DNA of 64,000 bases from Corynebacterium tuberculostearicum SK141. GTDB lineage: Bacteria; Actinomycetota; Actinomycetes; Mycobacteriales; Mycobacteriaceae. The notes below the pieces were generated by a model, which saw only the letters and a program-made list of their open reading frames with translations, ran no database searches and was not told the DNA's origin. The translations under genes were made by a program, and so were the position numbers. Below are positions 36,065-46,042 of this stretch, piece by piece. Location of the stretch: NCBI RefSeq assembly GCF_000175635.1, contig NZ_ACVP01000015.1, positions 62,001-126,000 of the forward strand, in the 5' to 3' direction. Position 1 is the stretch's first letter. The number at the start of each line of letters is the position of its first letter.

Positions 36065-36601
36065 ATGTCTCGAGTCGGTCTAGCACCAATCGCCGTACCG
36101 AACGGCGTCGAAATCAAGATCAACGGCCAAGACGTTGAGGTTAAGGGCCCTAAGGGCACCCAGAGCGTTAACGTTCCAGAGCCTATCGCCATCAACCTGG
36201 AAGACGGCGTACTGTCCGTCTCCCGCCCTGATGACCACCGCAAGCACCGTGCTCTGCACGGTCTGTCCCGCTCCCTGCTGAACAACGCCGTTGTTGGCGT
36301 AACCGAGGGCTACACCATCAAGATGGAAATCTTCGGTGTCGGCTACCGTGTCCAGCAGAAGGGTAAGGACCTGGAATTCAGCCTGGGCTACTCCCACCCG
36401 ATCCTCATCGAGGCTCCGGAGGGAATTACCTTCGCAGTGGACGGCGCAACCAAGCTGTCCATTACCGGTATTGACAAGCAACTAGTCGGACAGATCGCCG
36501 CTAATATCCGTCGTCTGCGTAAGGACGATCCTTACAAGGGCAAGGGTATTCGCTACGAGGGCGAGCAGATCCGTCGCAAGGTCGGAAAGACGGGTAAGTA
36601 A
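36065..36601 (+). CDS. rplF: 50S ribosomal protein L6
   Basis: 178 residues. [18 protein letters not shown] at the start and [20 protein letters not shown] at the end are diagnostic. L6 is at the base of the factor-binding stalk. GGGAGG precedes the ATG. Confidence 0.98.
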   Translation: MSRVGLAPIAVPNGVEIKINGQDVEVKGPKGTQSVNVPEPIAINLEDGVLSVSRPDDHRKHRALHGLSRSLLNNAVVGVTEGYTIKMEIFGVGYRVQQKGKDLEFSLGYSHPILIEAPEGITFAVDGATKLSITGIDKQLVGQIAANIRRLRKDDPYKGKGIRYEGEQIRRKVGKTGK

Positions 36602-36604
36602 GCA

Positions 36605-37006
36605 ATGGCAAACACTGAAAACACCAAGCGCACTCCAGTCGGCAAGGACATCTCCTCCCGTCGTCGCGAAGCACGCGCACGCCGTCACTTCCGTATCCGT
36701 AAGACCCTGCGTGGCACCCCTGAGGCACCGCGTCTGGTTCTTCACCGCTCCTCCCGTCACATGCACGTGCAGGTCATCGATGACCTGGCAGGCCACACCC
36801 TGGTCTCCGCATCCTCCATGGAGGCGGACGTTCGTGCACTCGAGGGCGATAAGAAGGCCAAGGCTGCCAAGGTAGGCGAGCTGGTTGCCGAGCGCGCTAA
36901 GGCCGCTGGCATCGAGCACGTCGTATTTGACCGCGCAGGCTACAAGTACCACGGCCGCGTCGCTGCGCTGGCTGACGCCGCACGTGAAGGTGGTCTGAAG
37001 TTCTAA
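36605..37006 (+). CDS. rplR: 50S ribosomal protein L18
   Basis: 133 residues with the 5S rRNA-binding pattern: [38 protein letters not shown] and [20 protein letters not shown]. It begins 3 bp after rplF. Confidence 0.98.
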   Translation: MANTENTKRTPVGKDISSRRREARARRHFRIRKTLRGTPEAPRLVLHRSSRHMHVQVIDDLAGHTLVSASSMEADVRALEGDKKAKAAKVGELVAERAKAAGIEHVVFDRAGYKYHGRVAALADAAREGGLKF

Positions 37007-37046
37007 TGATCATCGTCAACGGAAACATCAACGGAAGGAACGCCTA

Positions 37047-37670
37047 ATGTCGGACCGTGAACAGCGTGACGGCGGACGCTCCGCCGAGAACAACAAGAAC
37101 AACCGCGGTGGCAACGGCCGCCGCAACGATCGTCGTAATCAGCAGGACAACGAGCGCGATAAGTACATCGAGCGCGTTGTGACCATCAACCGCGTCTCCA
37201 AGACCGTTAAGGGTGGCCGCAACATGTCCTTCACCGCCCTCGTCGTCGTCGGTGATGGCCAGGGTCAGGTTGGCGTTGGCTACGGCAAGGCTAAGGAAGT
37301 CCCGGCCGCAATCCAGAAGGGCGCTGAAGAGGCTCGCAAGAACTTCTTCCGCGTTCCGATGATTGCCGGCACCATCACCCACCCGGTTGAGGGTCGCGAC
37401 GCAGCTGGCATCGTCATGATGAAGCCTGCCGCACCTGGTACCGGTGTTATCGCTGGTGGTGCTGCTCGTCCAGTGCTCGAATGCGCTGGCGTGCAGGACA
37501 TTCTGTCGAAGTCCCTGGGCTCCGACAACGCACTCAACGTCGTCCGCGCTACCGTGGACGGCCTCAAGCAGCTGGTCCGCCCTGAAGAGGTTGCCGCACG
37601 TCGTGGCAAGTCCATCGAAGAGGTCACCCCGGCCCGTATGCTGCGCAAGCGCGCAGGTCAGGAGGCATAA
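37047..37670 (+). CDS. rpsE: 30S ribosomal protein S5
   Basis: 207 residues. A polar Asn/Arg/Gly-rich N-terminal extension of about 40 residues precedes the S5 core ([39 protein letters not shown]). S5 acts in accuracy and mRNA unwinding. The 40-bp gap after rplR contains GGAAGG just before the ATG. Confidence 0.98.
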   Translation: MSDREQRDGGRSAENNKNNRGGNGRRNDRRNQQDNERDKYIERVVTINRVSKTVKGGRNMSFTALVVVGDGQGQVGVGYGKAKEVPAAIQKGAEEARKNFFRVPMIAGTITHPVEGRDAAGIVMMKPAAPGTGVIAGGAARPVLECAGVQDILSKSLGSDNALNVVRATVDGLKQLVRPEEVAARRGKSIEEVTPARMLRKRAGQEA

Positions 37671-37673
37671 GCA

Positions 37674-37859
37674 ATGGCTCTGAAGATTACACAGGTAAAG
37701 GGCCTGGTGGGCACCAAGCCGAACCACCGCAAGAACATTGAGGCTCTCGGCCTCAAGCGCATCGGTCAGTCCGTAGTCAAGCAGGACACCCCGGTCGTTC
37801 GCGGTATGGTTCACAAGGTTCGCCACCTGGTCACCGTCGAAGAAGTGGCAGGGGAGTAA
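37674..37859 (+). CDS. rpmD: 50S ribosomal protein L30
   Basis: 61 residues, the normal size. [30 protein letters not shown] and [10 protein letters not shown] match L30. It starts 3 bp after rpsE. Confidence 0.98.
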   Translation: MALKITQVKGLVGTKPNHRKNIEALGLKRIGQSVVKQDTPVVRGMVHKVRHLVTVEEVAGE

Positions 37860-37862
37860 ACC

Positions 37863-38309
37863 ATGGCTGATATCATCAAGCTGCACGACCTGCGCCCAAC
37901 CGCAGGAGCAAACAAGCCTAAGACCCGCGTCGGCCGCGGTGAGGCATCCAAGGGTAAGACCGCTGGTCGCGGTACCAAGGGCACCGGTGCTCGTAAGCAG
38001 GTTTCCGCTGCTTTCGAGGGTGGCCAGATGCCGATCCACATGCGTCTGCCTAAGTTGAAGGGCTTCAAGAACCCGAACCATGTTGAGTACCAGGTAGTTA
38101 ACGTTGCTGACCTGGCTGAGAAGTTCGCAGATGGCGGCGACATCACCGTTGCTGACATCGCAGCTGCTGGCCTGGTCCGCGCTAACAAACCGGTCAAGGT
38201 TCTGGGCAACGGCGACATCAACGTTAAGTTGAACGTCACCGCTGACAAGTTCTCCAAGTCTGCTGTAGAGAAGATCGAGGCTGCTGGCGGTTCCGCCAAC
38301 ACCAAGTAA
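37863..38309 (+). CDS. rplO: 50S ribosomal protein L15
   Basis: 148 residues. [40 protein letters not shown] and the [11 protein letters not shown] segment are diagnostic. It ends this unit. secY, which directly follows rplO in many bacteria, is 4 kb further on behind inserted genes and its own promoter. Confidence 0.98.
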   Translation: MADIIKLHDLRPTAGANKPKTRVGRGEASKGKTAGRGTKGTGARKQVSAAFEGGQMPIHMRLPKLKGFKNPNHVEYQVVNVADLAEKFADGGDITVADIAAAGLVRANKPVKVLGNGDINVKLNVTADKFSKSAVEKIEAAGGSANTK

Positions 38310-38327
38310 TCTCCTCTAGGTAGATTT

Positions 38328-38363
38328 CATCCCCCTCTCCGCACACGCGGGGTAGGGGGATGT
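38328..38363 (+). terminator. rpsH-rplO operon terminator
   Basis: Outer stem CATCCCCCT / AGGGGGATG with further pairing inside (CCGC-ACAC-GCGG), followed by TTTCCGTTTTG. Confidence 0.85.
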
Positions 38364-38547
38364 TTCCGTTTTGTAGGCATCCCAGTGCCGTTATATAACG
38401 TGGCGCCTGGGCTATGCGCGCCATTGGTACTGAAAATAGTTGACAGGAAACCTTTATTAATAAATAAGGCTCCGGGTATAGCGATTTATATTCATGAGTG
38501 CTAGAGTTTCCCTTAGTTCAAAATCATCAAACGTTAAGGAGAATCTT

Positions 38548-39036
38548 ATGTCGTCTATTTCTTCCCTGCTCGCCACCGCAATTGCTGCGATTATGCCGTT
38601 TGCGGGCTCCACCGGACCGGTCGATGCCCAAGACCAGCTGTCCCAGCCGGATCCTGCGGAAAACGCTCAAACCGCACCGGCCGAGGCTGGCGAGCAGACC
38701 GCTCAGGACCAGCAGCCGGGTGCGCACGCTGAGAAGGGCCGCATCACCGGTGATAAGGAAGATGTCATCAATGGTGAGGGGGAAGGTACGAACGAGGTCG
38801 ATCCAGGGTTCAACGGCGGCAACCTGCAGAGCGGCAAGTTAGCGGTGCAGCGCGAGCTGGCACTTGCTACCCAGGAGGCTGGCCACGAGTTCATGAACAT
38901 TGAGTTCAAGGATGATCACTCTGCCCACCTGACCTTCCCGGAGACCTATAACCCGGACAAGGACGAGGCTGCTGTGCAGCGCGTCATGGATGCGCTGAAG
39001 GTCAACGGCTATGAGAACATCACCGCTGCCTACTAA
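38548..39036 (+). CDS. Small secreted protein of unknown function
   Basis: 162 residues from ATG 38548, which has AAGGAG 7 nt upstream; a longer frame from 38494 lacks one. The N-terminus (LLATAIAAIMPFAGS up to PVDAQ) looks like a signal peptide cut near residue 28. Next is a Gln/Ala/Pro/Asp-rich linker. The C-terminal 60 residues have a helix-strand-helix character (RELALATQEAGHEFMNIEFK; DEAAVQRVMDALKVNGYENI). I do not recognise the family. The AT-rich upstream stretch holds TTGACA (38440-38445), but no ideally spaced -10 was found. Confidence 0.65.
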   Translation: MSSISSLLATAIAAIMPFAGSTGPVDAQDQLSQPDPAENAQTAPAEAGEQTAQDQQPGAHAEKGRITGDKEDVINGEGEGTNEVDPGFNGGNLQSGKLAVQRELALATQEAGHEFMNIEFKDDHSAHLTFPETYNPDKDEAAVQRVMDALKVNGYENITAAY

Positions 39037-39067
39037 AGCGCGAAGACCCTAGATTTGGGCAAAGGAA

Positions 39068-39102
39068 GAGGGTGGAACGCCTGGGAAAGGCGTTCCACCC
39101 TC
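39068..39102. terminator. 15-bp inverted repeat between convergent genes
   Basis: GAGGGTGGAACGCCT and AGGCGTTCCACCCTC are perfectly complementary around GGGAA. There is no T-run on either side. The position between two convergent genes suggests a bidirectional terminator. Confidence 0.7.
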
Positions 39103-39133
39103 TGTGCGTATCAGGCCGTGCGGGGTGGGGGGG

Positions 39134-40636
39134 CTAGGCCTCGTCCACGGTCTTTTCGTATAGCCCAGGGAATCGATCGTGCGGATCGGTCACCGCCTTA
39201 ATGGAGGCAGGAAGGCTGCCGCCGTAGAGCTCTTCGAATTTCTCCCGGGAATAGAAGGCCTCAGAGTAGAGGGACTTGTGCCCGCCCAGCTCGTTGACCT
39301 TCGATTCGATGACGCGGTTGAACGCGCCATTATTCGGGGCGGATGGGTCGACGTGGTCTCCGTCCACGCCGGACCAGAAGCCGACGTTTACCCAGGTTTG
39401 TCCGGGGCGAAGCGGGTAAAGCGGCCATGGGTCTGCGGAGTCAGAGGCAATGTCGCCAGTGCCTACGAGCTTGTCCACGCCATCGCGCAGACGGATAGGG
39501 CAGAGCCACACCGGCTGAATATCGGAGGCCTTAAAGAACCAGTGGAGGAATTCCGGGAGGTTGTCCGGTGTGACCTCGATATCTTGCACCACGCGCTCGG
39601 CGCGCGGCTTGCCGTGGGGCTTTTTGATGAAGTTATATTCCAGCTCGTACTTGCGGTCGAGGCGGACTAGCTTCCAATAGAAGGAGCTGCGGCGAAGCTC
39701 ACGCGGCCACACCTTGCGCACCTTCGGGTTTTGCGCACCAAAGGCGCGCGAGCACCAGAACCAGTCGGTATCCCAGCGCCAGATATAGTCGCGGATAGTG
39801 AGGCGATCACGGCGGATGCCAGAGTCGTGCTGAAGGCTGCGGTAGTAAATCTTGTCCCGCGTGTAGTCGGAGGTTGGTCCCTCCTCATCGGTAAAGCGGG
39901 CGAAGACGAGGTAGGCCTCGTCCTCGGAGAAGACTACGCCATCGAGGCCATGGACGGGCTCGCCGCGGTGGGTGTGGGAAGAGGCGACGTCGGCAAGCAC
40001 GCGGCTCGCTTCCTCCACGGTGTGGAAACGCTCCTCGCGCAGCTCTACATAGGCGGGCACGGGTTCCAGCTCAATCTTGAGGCGCACCGCATAGCCCAGC
40101 GAGCCATAAGAGTTGGGGAAGAGGCGGAAGAGATCCACATTCTCCTCGCGGGAGCAGGTAAGAATCTCGCCGGTGCCGGTAAGGACATCCATCTCCAGCA
40201 CGGACTCGTGTGGGAGACCGTTGCGGAAGCTGGTGGATTCCACGCCCATGCCGGTGACCGCACCACCCAAAGTAATGGTCTTAAGCTGCGGTACAACAAA
40301 CGGCATGAGGCCATGGGGCAGGGTGGCATCCACGAGGTCCTCATAGGTGCACATGCCTTGCACATCGGCAGTGCGGGCGACTGGATCGACCTCAATGACG
40401 CCGCTAAGGCCGGATACGTCGAGGCCTTCCTGCGCCTCGCTGCGGCTACGGAAGAGATTGGAGGTCTTCTTGGCTAGGCGCACGCGCTTTCCGGCCGGGA
40501 CAGCACGGAAGCTCGCCAGCAGCTTGTCGACGCCCTCTTGGTGCGCCGTCCATCCCACCGGCTCAATGGGCATGGCATCCACCGGCCGCGGCTGGGCAGC
40601 GGCGAGGCGTTCGCGCAGATTATCAATGAGAGTCAT
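39134..40636 (-). CDS. tmsA: FAD-binding oxidoreductase of 10-methyl fatty acid synthesis (TmsA type)
   Basis: 500 residues, cytoplasmic. The FAD_binding_4 region is visible at residues 70-200 (GVIEVDPVARTADVQGMCTYEDLV; TLGGAVTGMGVESTSFRNGL). Next to a cyclopropane-synthase-like methyltransferase, this matches the tmsAB (bfaAB) pair. In that pair TmsB transfers a methyl group from S-adenosylmethionine to oleate in phospholipid and TmsA reduces the 10-methylene intermediate to tuberculostearate. The AAGGAGG before the ATG and the 11-bp gap to tmsB support an operon. The closest alternative is a DHCR24-like reductase of other function. Confidence 0.82.
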   Translation of the reverse strand: MTLIDNLRERLAAAQPRPVDAMPIEPVGWTAHQEGVDKLLASFRAVPAGKRVRLAKKTSNLFRSRSEAQEGLDVSGLSGVIEVDPVARTADVQGMCTYEDLVDATLPHGLMPFVVPQLKTITLGGAVTGMGVESTSFRNGLPHESVLEMDVLTGTGEILTCSREENVDLFRLFPNSYGSLGYAVRLKIELEPVPAYVELREERFHTVEEASRVLADVASSHTHRGEPVHGLDGVVFSEDEAYLVFARFTDEEGPTSDYTRDKIYYRSLQHDSGIRRDRLTIRDYIWRWDTDWFWCSRAFGAQNPKVRKVWPRELRRSSFYWKLVRLDRKYELEYNFIKKPHGKPRAERVVQDIEVTPDNLPEFLHWFFKASDIQPVWLCPIRLRDGVDKLVGTGDIASDSADPWPLYPLRPGQTWVNVGFWSGVDGDHVDPSAPNNGAFNRVIESKVNELGGHKSLYSEAFYSREKFEELYGGSLPASIKAVTDPHDRFPGLYEKTVDEA

Positions 40637-40647
40637 GGCACCCCTCC

Positions 40648-41955
40648 TTAAAAGCGGCTATCTTCCCACCAGCGGCGCTCAGGCACACCGGCGCGGGAGC
40701 CGGCCTCGCCCAGCTTGACGCCGAGGAAGTGATACAGGTTAATGATATTTCGCTCAAAGCCCCACTCAGATCCGGCCATATAAATGCCATAGAGGCGAGC
40801 GGTGGGCAGGCCCACGGTGGCGCAGGCCTCGTCCCAATTGTCCTTCAGGTTCTCGCACCAGTCATGCAGCGTGCGCATGTAATCAAAGCGCAGAGACTCG
40901 GTGTGAATGACTTCGAAGCCATTGTCTTGCATCGCCTTGGTGACATTGCCGGAACCGGTGAGCTCGCCGTCCGGGAAGATATAGCGGTCAATGAAGCCAC
41001 CCTTGGGCGTCTTGTGGTTATCCGGGTAGGTGATGTTGTGGTTGAGCATCAGGCCGCCGACCTTCAATTTGCCGTGGAGGAACTTGAAGAAGTCGTTGTA
41101 GTTCTTTACACCAATGTGCTCGATAATGCCGATGGCGGAGATAGCATCGAAGCCCTCTTCGGTGATATCGCGGTAGTCCATGAAGCGGACTTCCGCCAAG
41201 TCTTGGAGGCCTTCCTCCTCAATCTTGCGCTGGCCCCACTCGGCCTGTTCCTTGGACAAGGTGACGCCTATGGACTTCACGCCGCGGCGCGCCGCGTAGC
41301 GCACCATACCGCCCCAGCCGCAGCCCACATCCAAGTGGCGGTCGCCCTCCTTGAGGCGGAGTTTGTCAAAGATAAGGCGGTACTTATTCTCCTGCGCTTC
41401 CTCTAGCGTGGCGTCCGGGGAGGGGTAGTAGGCGCAGGTATAGGTCATTGAATCGCCCAAGAAGAGCTCGTAGAAATCATTGCCCACGTCGTAATGATCA
41501 GAAATGACATCGGCATCGCGCTGCTTTGAGTGCTTGGATAGTCCGTCGTGTAGCTTGCGGCGCAGCCAGGAAGCGCGCTCCACCTCGGGGACCGGCTGGA
41601 TCTGGAAGGCGCCCATGGATGCGAGGGAACGAACAACGCGGGCCAGGGTCTTGGCGTCCGGCTTTTGGAATTTGTCATACATGGCATGCAGCGCGTCAAA
41701 AACGCCATAGGGGTGGGCCGGGTGATCGCCATGCACCGTAATGCCGTCCGTGACATAAGCTCGCGCAAATCCCACGTCGCCGGGGTGGGTAGCGATAAAG
41801 GAGAGGCCCTCGAGGCTATTAATAGTCACCTTGTACTGGGCGTCTTCCGGTCCGGTCGCGGACCCATCGAAGGCCTCCCAGCGGAAGGGGTTCGGGCTAG
41901 GGACAAAAACGTCGATGATCTCAGCAACGGTCATCGGCGTGAATTTCTTGCTCAT
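40648..41955 (-). CDS. tmsB: SAM-dependent fatty acid methyltransferase (CFA synthase family, TmsB type)
   Basis: 435 residues from ATG 41955. The C-terminal two thirds are a cyclopropane-fatty-acid-synthase domain: DVISDHYDVGNDFYELFLGDSMTYTCAYY (given in part), SAM-binding HLDVGCGWGGM near residue 235 and the later MLNHNITYPDNH. An N-terminal segment of about 125 residues is of the type found in actinobacterial CFA proteins. Beside tmsA, it probably makes 10-methyl branched acids rather than cyclopropanes. An upstream extension to 42180 lacks a binding site. Confidence 0.84.
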   Translation of the reverse strand: MSKKFTPMTVAEIIDVFVPSPNPFRWEAFDGSATGPEDAQYKVTINSLEGLSFIATHPGDVGFARAYVTDGITVHGDHPAHPYGVFDALHAMYDKFQKPDAKTLARVVRSLASMGAFQIQPVPEVERASWLRRKLHDGLSKHSKQRDADVISDHYDVGNDFYELFLGDSMTYTCAYYPSPDATLEEAQENKYRLIFDKLRLKEGDRHLDVGCGWGGMVRYAARRGVKSIGVTLSKEQAEWGQRKIEEEGLQDLAEVRFMDYRDITEEGFDAISAIGIIEHIGVKNYNDFFKFLHGKLKVGGLMLNHNITYPDNHKTPKGGFIDRYIFPDGELTGSGNVTKAMQDNGFEVIHTESLRFDYMRTLHDWCENLKDNWDEACATVGLPTARLYGIYMAGSEWGFERNIINLYHFLGVKLGEAGSRAGVPERRWWEDSRF

Positions 41956-42331
41956 AAGTACTTCTTTCGAAACATTAGGTTCACAACAATAACGGCCTCG
42001 AAGCGCATAGTGCTGTGAGGTCGGAGATATTTCAGGAGAATTGCGTGTGTGCAATACCCCCTCATGGTAAACCCCGGATACAAAACGCGCGAAAGGACAA
42101 GCAATCATGGTCACACTATTGGGGCTTAATGTGGCTATGCGGAGCAAGGCTGGTAGGGTAATGGGGTCATAAGTGTTCAACCGTCCCTGAAGGAAACCTG
42201 AATTTCCCCTAAGCTTTCTGGCGCAGGGGGGTGCGGTTTCCTAGGGGTAGATGAGTTTCCACCTCCGTGAATGAATGCGAAACCCTCCCTAGATTTCGCG
42301 TTCGGCAGCGGTAGGCCAGGAGGATTTTGTA
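41956..42331. promoter_or_regulatory. Divergent tmsB-secY intergenic region
   Basis: 376 bp without a gene. For tmsB (minus strand) TTGCAC (42054-42049), 17 bp, AATATC (42031-42026) is a possible promoter. For secY (plus strand) TGGCTA (42132-42137), 16 bp, TAGGGT (42154-42159) is the best candidate, giving a leader of about 165 nt that ends with CCAGGAGG before the GTG. Confidence 0.5.
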
Positions 42332-43657
42332 GTGTCCGCCATTGTCCAGGCTTTTAAGGATGCCGACCTACGTAAGAAGATCATCTTCACCATCGTGATG
42401 ATCATCGCGTACCGCGTCGGTGCACAGATCCCGTCCCCGGGTGTTGACTATGCGTCTATTGCTGGCCGTTTGCGCCAGTTGACCGAGCAATCCGGAGACC
42501 TTTACTCCGTCATCAACCTCTTCTCGGGTGGTGCGCTGCTGCAGCTGTCGATCTTCGCTATCGGCATCATGCCGTACATTACGGCGTCGATTATTGTGCA
42601 GCTGCTGACCGTGGTCATTCCTCGCTTTGAGGAATTGAAGAAGGAGGGCCAGTCCGGTCAGGCCAAGATGACCCAGTACACCCGCTACCTGACCCTCGCG
42701 TTGGCGTTGCTGCAATCCTCCGGCATTGTCGCGCTGGCAGACCGCGAGCAGCTGCTGGGCCAGGGTGTACAGGTCCTGGCAGCTGATCGTAACTTCTTTA
42801 CCCTCATCGTCTTGGTCATCACCATGACCTCCGGCGCTGTGCTGGTGATGTGGATGGGTGAGCTCATCACCGAAAAGGGCATCGGTAACGGTATGTCCCT
42901 GCTCATCTTCGCTGGTATCGCAACCCGCCTGCCAACCGATGGTGTAAGCATCCTGCAGAACAATGGTGGACTCGTCTTCGCCATGGTCGTAGCCGGCTTG
43001 GTCATCCTGGTTGTTGGCATTACCTTCATCGAGCAGGGCCAGCGCCGCATTCCGGTTCAGTACGCAAAGCGCATGGTCGGCCGCCGCCAGTACGGTGGTT
43101 CCTCTACCTACCTGCCGCTGAAGGTCAACCAGGCCGGCGTTATCCCGGTCATCTTCGCTTCCTCCCTTATCTACATGCCGGTCCTCATTACCCAGATTGT
43201 GAACTCTGGCTCTCCCGGCACCCCAGATAACTGGTGGCAGCGCAATGTCATCGCGCACCTGCAGGCACCTTCCTCCTGGCAGTACATCGTGCTGTACTTC
43301 GTCCTGACCATCTTCTTCGCTTACTTCTATGTCTCGGTTCAGTACGATCCGGCAGAGCAGGCGGATAATATGAAGAAGTACGGCGGCTTTATCCCGGGTA
43401 TTCGCCCGGGCCGTCCGACCGCGGAGTACCTTGGTTATGTGATGAACCGTCTGCTGTGCGTGGGCGCCCTGTACCTGGCAGTTATTGCCATCCTGCCGAA
43501 TATCCTCTTGGATCTCGGCGTGGGCCGCTCCTCCGCCAGCGGCACGTCCGCCTTTGGTGGTACGGCCATCCTGATTATGGTCTCCGTCGCTTTGACTACG
43601 GTCAAGCAGATCGAGTCCCAGCTACTGCAATCCAACTACGAAGGACTACTTAAGTAA
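42332..43657 (+). CDS. secY: Preprotein translocase subunit SecY
   Basis: 441 residues with ten membrane helices, the channel of the general secretion pathway. Family segments are [34 protein letters not shown] (given in part as visible near residues 60-85), [22 protein letters not shown] and [15 protein letters not shown]. The GTG start is supported by CCAGGAGG. Its stop shares a base with the adk ATG. Confidence 0.97.
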   Translation: MSAIVQAFKDADLRKKIIFTIVMIIAYRVGAQIPSPGVDYASIAGRLRQLTEQSGDLYSVINLFSGGALLQLSIFAIGIMPYITASIIVQLLTVVIPRFEELKKEGQSGQAKMTQYTRYLTLALALLQSSGIVALADREQLLGQGVQVLAADRNFFTLIVLVITMTSGAVLVMWMGELITEKGIGNGMSLLIFAGIATRLPTDGVSILQNNGGLVFAMVVAGLVILVVGITFIEQGQRRIPVQYAKRMVGRRQYGGSSTYLPLKVNQAGVIPVIFASSLIYMPVLITQIVNSGSPGTPDNWWQRNVIAHLQAPSSWQYIVLYFVLTIFFAYFYVSVQYDPAEQADNMKKYGGFIPGIRPGRPTAEYLGYVMNRLLCVGALYLAVIAILPNILLDLGVGRSSASGTSAFGGTAILIMVSVALTTVKQIESQLLQSNYEGLLK

Positions 43658-44202
43658 TGCGTCTTGTACTTCTAGGACCTCCCGGTGCCGGCAAGGGCAC
43701 CCAGGCAGCTATCCTCAGCGAGAAGCTAAACGTTCCGCACATCTCCACCGGCGACCTGTTCCGCGCCAATATCGGCGAGGGCACCCCGTTGGGTGTAGAG
43801 GCAAAGTCCTACATCGATGCAGGCAAGCTGGTACCTACCGACGTCACTGCCCGCATGGTCGAGGACCGCCTTAACCAGGATGACGCCAAGAATGGCTTCC
43901 TGCTGGACGGCTTCCCACGTACCACCGAGCAAGCAGACATCCTGGAGGAGCTGCTGGCTAAGAAGGGCGAGAAGCTCGACGGAGTTCTCAACTTCGAGGT
44001 CTCTGAGGATGTTGTGGTTGAGCGCATGATGGCCCGTGGCCGCGCCGACGACAACGAGGAGACCATCCGCACCCGCCTCGGTGTCTACCGCGAGGAAACC
44101 TTCCCGCTTATCGAGCACTACGGCGATGCCATCATCTCCATTAAGGCCGAAGGCACCGTGGAGGAAATCAACGCCCGTGCGATGGAAGCACTGGGTAAGT
44201 AA
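43657..44202 (+). CDS. adk: Adenylate kinase
   Basis: Interconverts ATP + AMP and 2 ADP. 181 residues, the short-lid form of actinobacteria without zinc-binding cysteines. P-loop [11 protein letters not shown] at residues 7-17, [12 protein letters not shown], and [12 protein letters not shown] are intact. Coupled to secY by a TAATG overlap. Confidence 0.98.
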   Translation: MRLVLLGPPGAGKGTQAAILSEKLNVPHISTGDLFRANIGEGTPLGVEAKSYIDAGKLVPTDVTARMVEDRLNQDDAKNGFLLDGFPRTTEQADILEELLAKKGEKLDGVLNFEVSEDVVVERMMARGRADDNEETIRTRLGVYREETFPLIEHYGDAIISIKAEGTVEEINARAMEALGK

Positions 44203-44204
44203 GC

Positions 44205-44999
44205 ATGGCTTTTCGACGCCGCAGTAAGCGCATCCCAGCCCGCACCCCGGGCGAGCTAGACGCCATGCAGGCCGCCGGCGAAATTGTTGGCAAGGCACTG
44301 CAGGAAGTCCGCGCTGCTGCGGCGTCTGGCGTATCTACCCTCGAGTTGGATGCGGTGGCTGAGCAGACCATTCGCGATGCCGGCGCCTATCCCACTTTCA
44401 AGGGGTACGAAGGATTTCCGGGCTCCATCTGTGCTTCCGTTAATGACGTTATTGTGCACGGCATTCCGGATAAGGAAACCATCCTGGCAGAAGGCGACTT
44501 GGTGTCCATCGATTGCGGTGCCACGCTGGACGGCTGGGTAGGCGATAGTGCCTGGTCCTTCGCAGTAGGCGAACTGGATGCTGATGTCGCAGCCCTCAAC
44601 AAGGCCACCGAGTATGTCCTTATGGAGGGCATGCAGGCTATGGTTCCGGGCAATCTGCTTACCGACGTCTCCCATGCCCTAGAGCAAGCCACCCGCCGGG
44701 CCGAGCAGAAGTTCGGCGTGGATCTGTTCATCGTGGATGGCTACGGCGGTCACGGCATCGGGCGAACCATGCACGAGGATCCTTACCTGGCCAATGAGGG
44801 ACGCCCGGGCCGTGGCCCGCTGATCCAAGAAGGCTCTGTGCTGGCCATTGAACCCATGCTAACTTTGGGCACAGAGGATTCCGCCGTGCTAGAGGATGAC
44901 TGGACGGTCGTTACCCTCGATGGTTCCTTTGCCGCCCACTGGGAGCATACGGTGGCCGCGACCGCCGATGGTCCCCGTATTCTCACCCGCCGCTACTGA
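44205..44999 (+). CDS. map: Methionine aminopeptidase type I
   Basis: Removes the initiator Met from nascent proteins. 264 residues. The metal ligands are all visible: Asp in [17 protein letters not shown] (two), His in [13 protein letters not shown], Glu in LAIEPMLT and Glu in HWEHTVA. The secY-adk-map order is conserved. It starts 2 bp after adk. Confidence 0.97.
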   Translation: MAFRRRSKRIPARTPGELDAMQAAGEIVGKALQEVRAAAASGVSTLELDAVAEQTIRDAGAYPTFKGYEGFPGSICASVNDVIVHGIPDKETILAEGDLVSIDCGATLDGWVGDSAWSFAVGELDADVAALNKATEYVLMEGMQAMVPGNLLTDVSHALEQATRRAEQKFGVDLFIVDGYGGHGIGRTMHEDPYLANEGRPGRGPLIQEGSVLAIEPMLTLGTEDSAVLEDDWTVVTLDGSFAAHWEHTVAATADGPRILTRRY

Positions 45000-45051
45000 C
45001 ATTTATTCCCCAATATTGCCTGTTGCACTAGGCATACGCCCCTGAAAGGTT

Positions 45052-45057
45052 TATACT
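45052..45057 (+). promoter_or_regulatory. -10 element before the L,D-transpeptidase-like gene
   Basis: TATACT ends 7 bp before the ATG at 45065, a spacing that predicts leaderless transcription. The -35 is weak (TAGGCA at 45029-45034, 17 bp upstream). Confidence 0.5.
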
Positions 45058-45064
45058 CACAGCC

Positions 45065-45916
45065 ATGTCTAAATTTAGCTTCCGCAAGATCCGTGCCACG
45101 GTTGCAGCGCCCGCAGTCGCTGGCGTGATGGCCTTGAGCACCACCGTTGCGGCTCCTGCCGCTTCCGCCCAGGAGATTCCGAACCTGGATCAGCTCAGCT
45201 CCAAGGCAAATTCCGACCTCGCTCAGTTCTCTTCCCAGTCCGGCTTGGACCAGCTCACTGCTGAGGCAAAGAAGCAGCTGGATAACTTCTACGGCCAGAG
45301 CCGCGAGCAGGCCTGGAATACCCGTAACCAGATCCTGGACCAAGCAGAGAAGTTCTCCCCGGAGCTGGCACCTAGCGTTCAGACCGCTGTGGACGGCGCC
45401 GTAGAATTCCTCTTCCCAGGCTTGATCGCCCAGAAGAATGAGGAAGCACGCAAGGCCCGCGAGGCCGCTGCTCGCGCCAACGCTGAGCGCGTCGCTGCTG
45501 AGAAGGCTCGTTCTGAGGCTGCAGCACGCAAGGCGGAAGCACAGCGCCGTGCTAACCAGTTCGACCGTGGGCCGTGCCCGGCCGATGCGAAGGTTTGTGT
45601 CGACCTCAATGGTCGACGCACCTGGCTGCAGGATGGCGGCAAGGTGTCCTACGTGTCCCCGGCAATGTCCGCCGGCATGCGCGGCCAGGAAACCCCACGC
45701 GGTACTTTCCATGTGACCCGCAAGGTAGAACATGAGATTTCCCGCGAGTTCAATAACGCGCCGATGCCGTACTCCATCTACTTCACCAATAACGGTCATG
45801 CCTTCCACCTGGATGACCCGGCTGTTGATTCCAATGGTTGCGTTCACCTGCCGCCAGACGCTGCAAAGCGCTACTGGGATAATGTACAGGTTGGCGATAA
45901 GGTCTTTATTTACTAA
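45065..45916 (+). CDS. Secreted L,D-transpeptidase-like (YkuD) protein
   Basis: 283 residues. A signal peptide ends at about AASAQ (residue 36). A long helical segment follows, rich in Ala, Glu, Arg and Lys (about 125-165, coiled coil likely). The YkuD domain occupies the last 100 residues: VCVDLNGRRTWLQDGG, TPRGTFHVTRKV, YSIYFTNNGHAFHLDD and the catalytic Cys259 in SNGCVHL. The usual motif is S-H-G-C, so His is replaced by Asn here. It probably modifies peptidoglycan outside the membrane; activity is not certain because of that change. Confidence 0.83.
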   Translation: MSKFSFRKIRATVAAPAVAGVMALSTTVAAPAASAQEIPNLDQLSSKANSDLAQFSSQSGLDQLTAEAKKQLDNFYGQSREQAWNTRNQILDQAEKFSPELAPSVQTAVDGAVEFLFPGLIAQKNEEARKAREAAARANAERVAAEKARSEAAARKAEAQRRANQFDRGPCPADAKVCVDLNGRRTWLQDGGKVSYVSPAMSAGMRGQETPRGTFHVTRKVEHEISREFNNAPMPYSIYFTNNGHAFHLDDPAVDSNGCVHLPPDAAKRYWDNVQVGDKVFIY

Positions 45917-45940
45917 GGCCCGCGCTTAAGTGAAACCCTC

Positions 45941-45988
45941 ATCCCCCGAACCGGCTCCCGAGAAGGAGACCTGGTTCGGGGGATTTTG
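45941..45988 (+). terminator. Terminator after the L,D-transpeptidase-like gene
   Basis: ATCCCCCGAACC / GGTTCGGGGGAT with an inner GGCTCC...GGAG pairing, followed by TTTTG. Confidence 0.85.
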
Positions 45989-46042
45989 CTGGCTTAGGGT
46001 GAGTGGCGGGCGAGTGAGCGGGGCGTCGGAAAGCGCAGCGGT

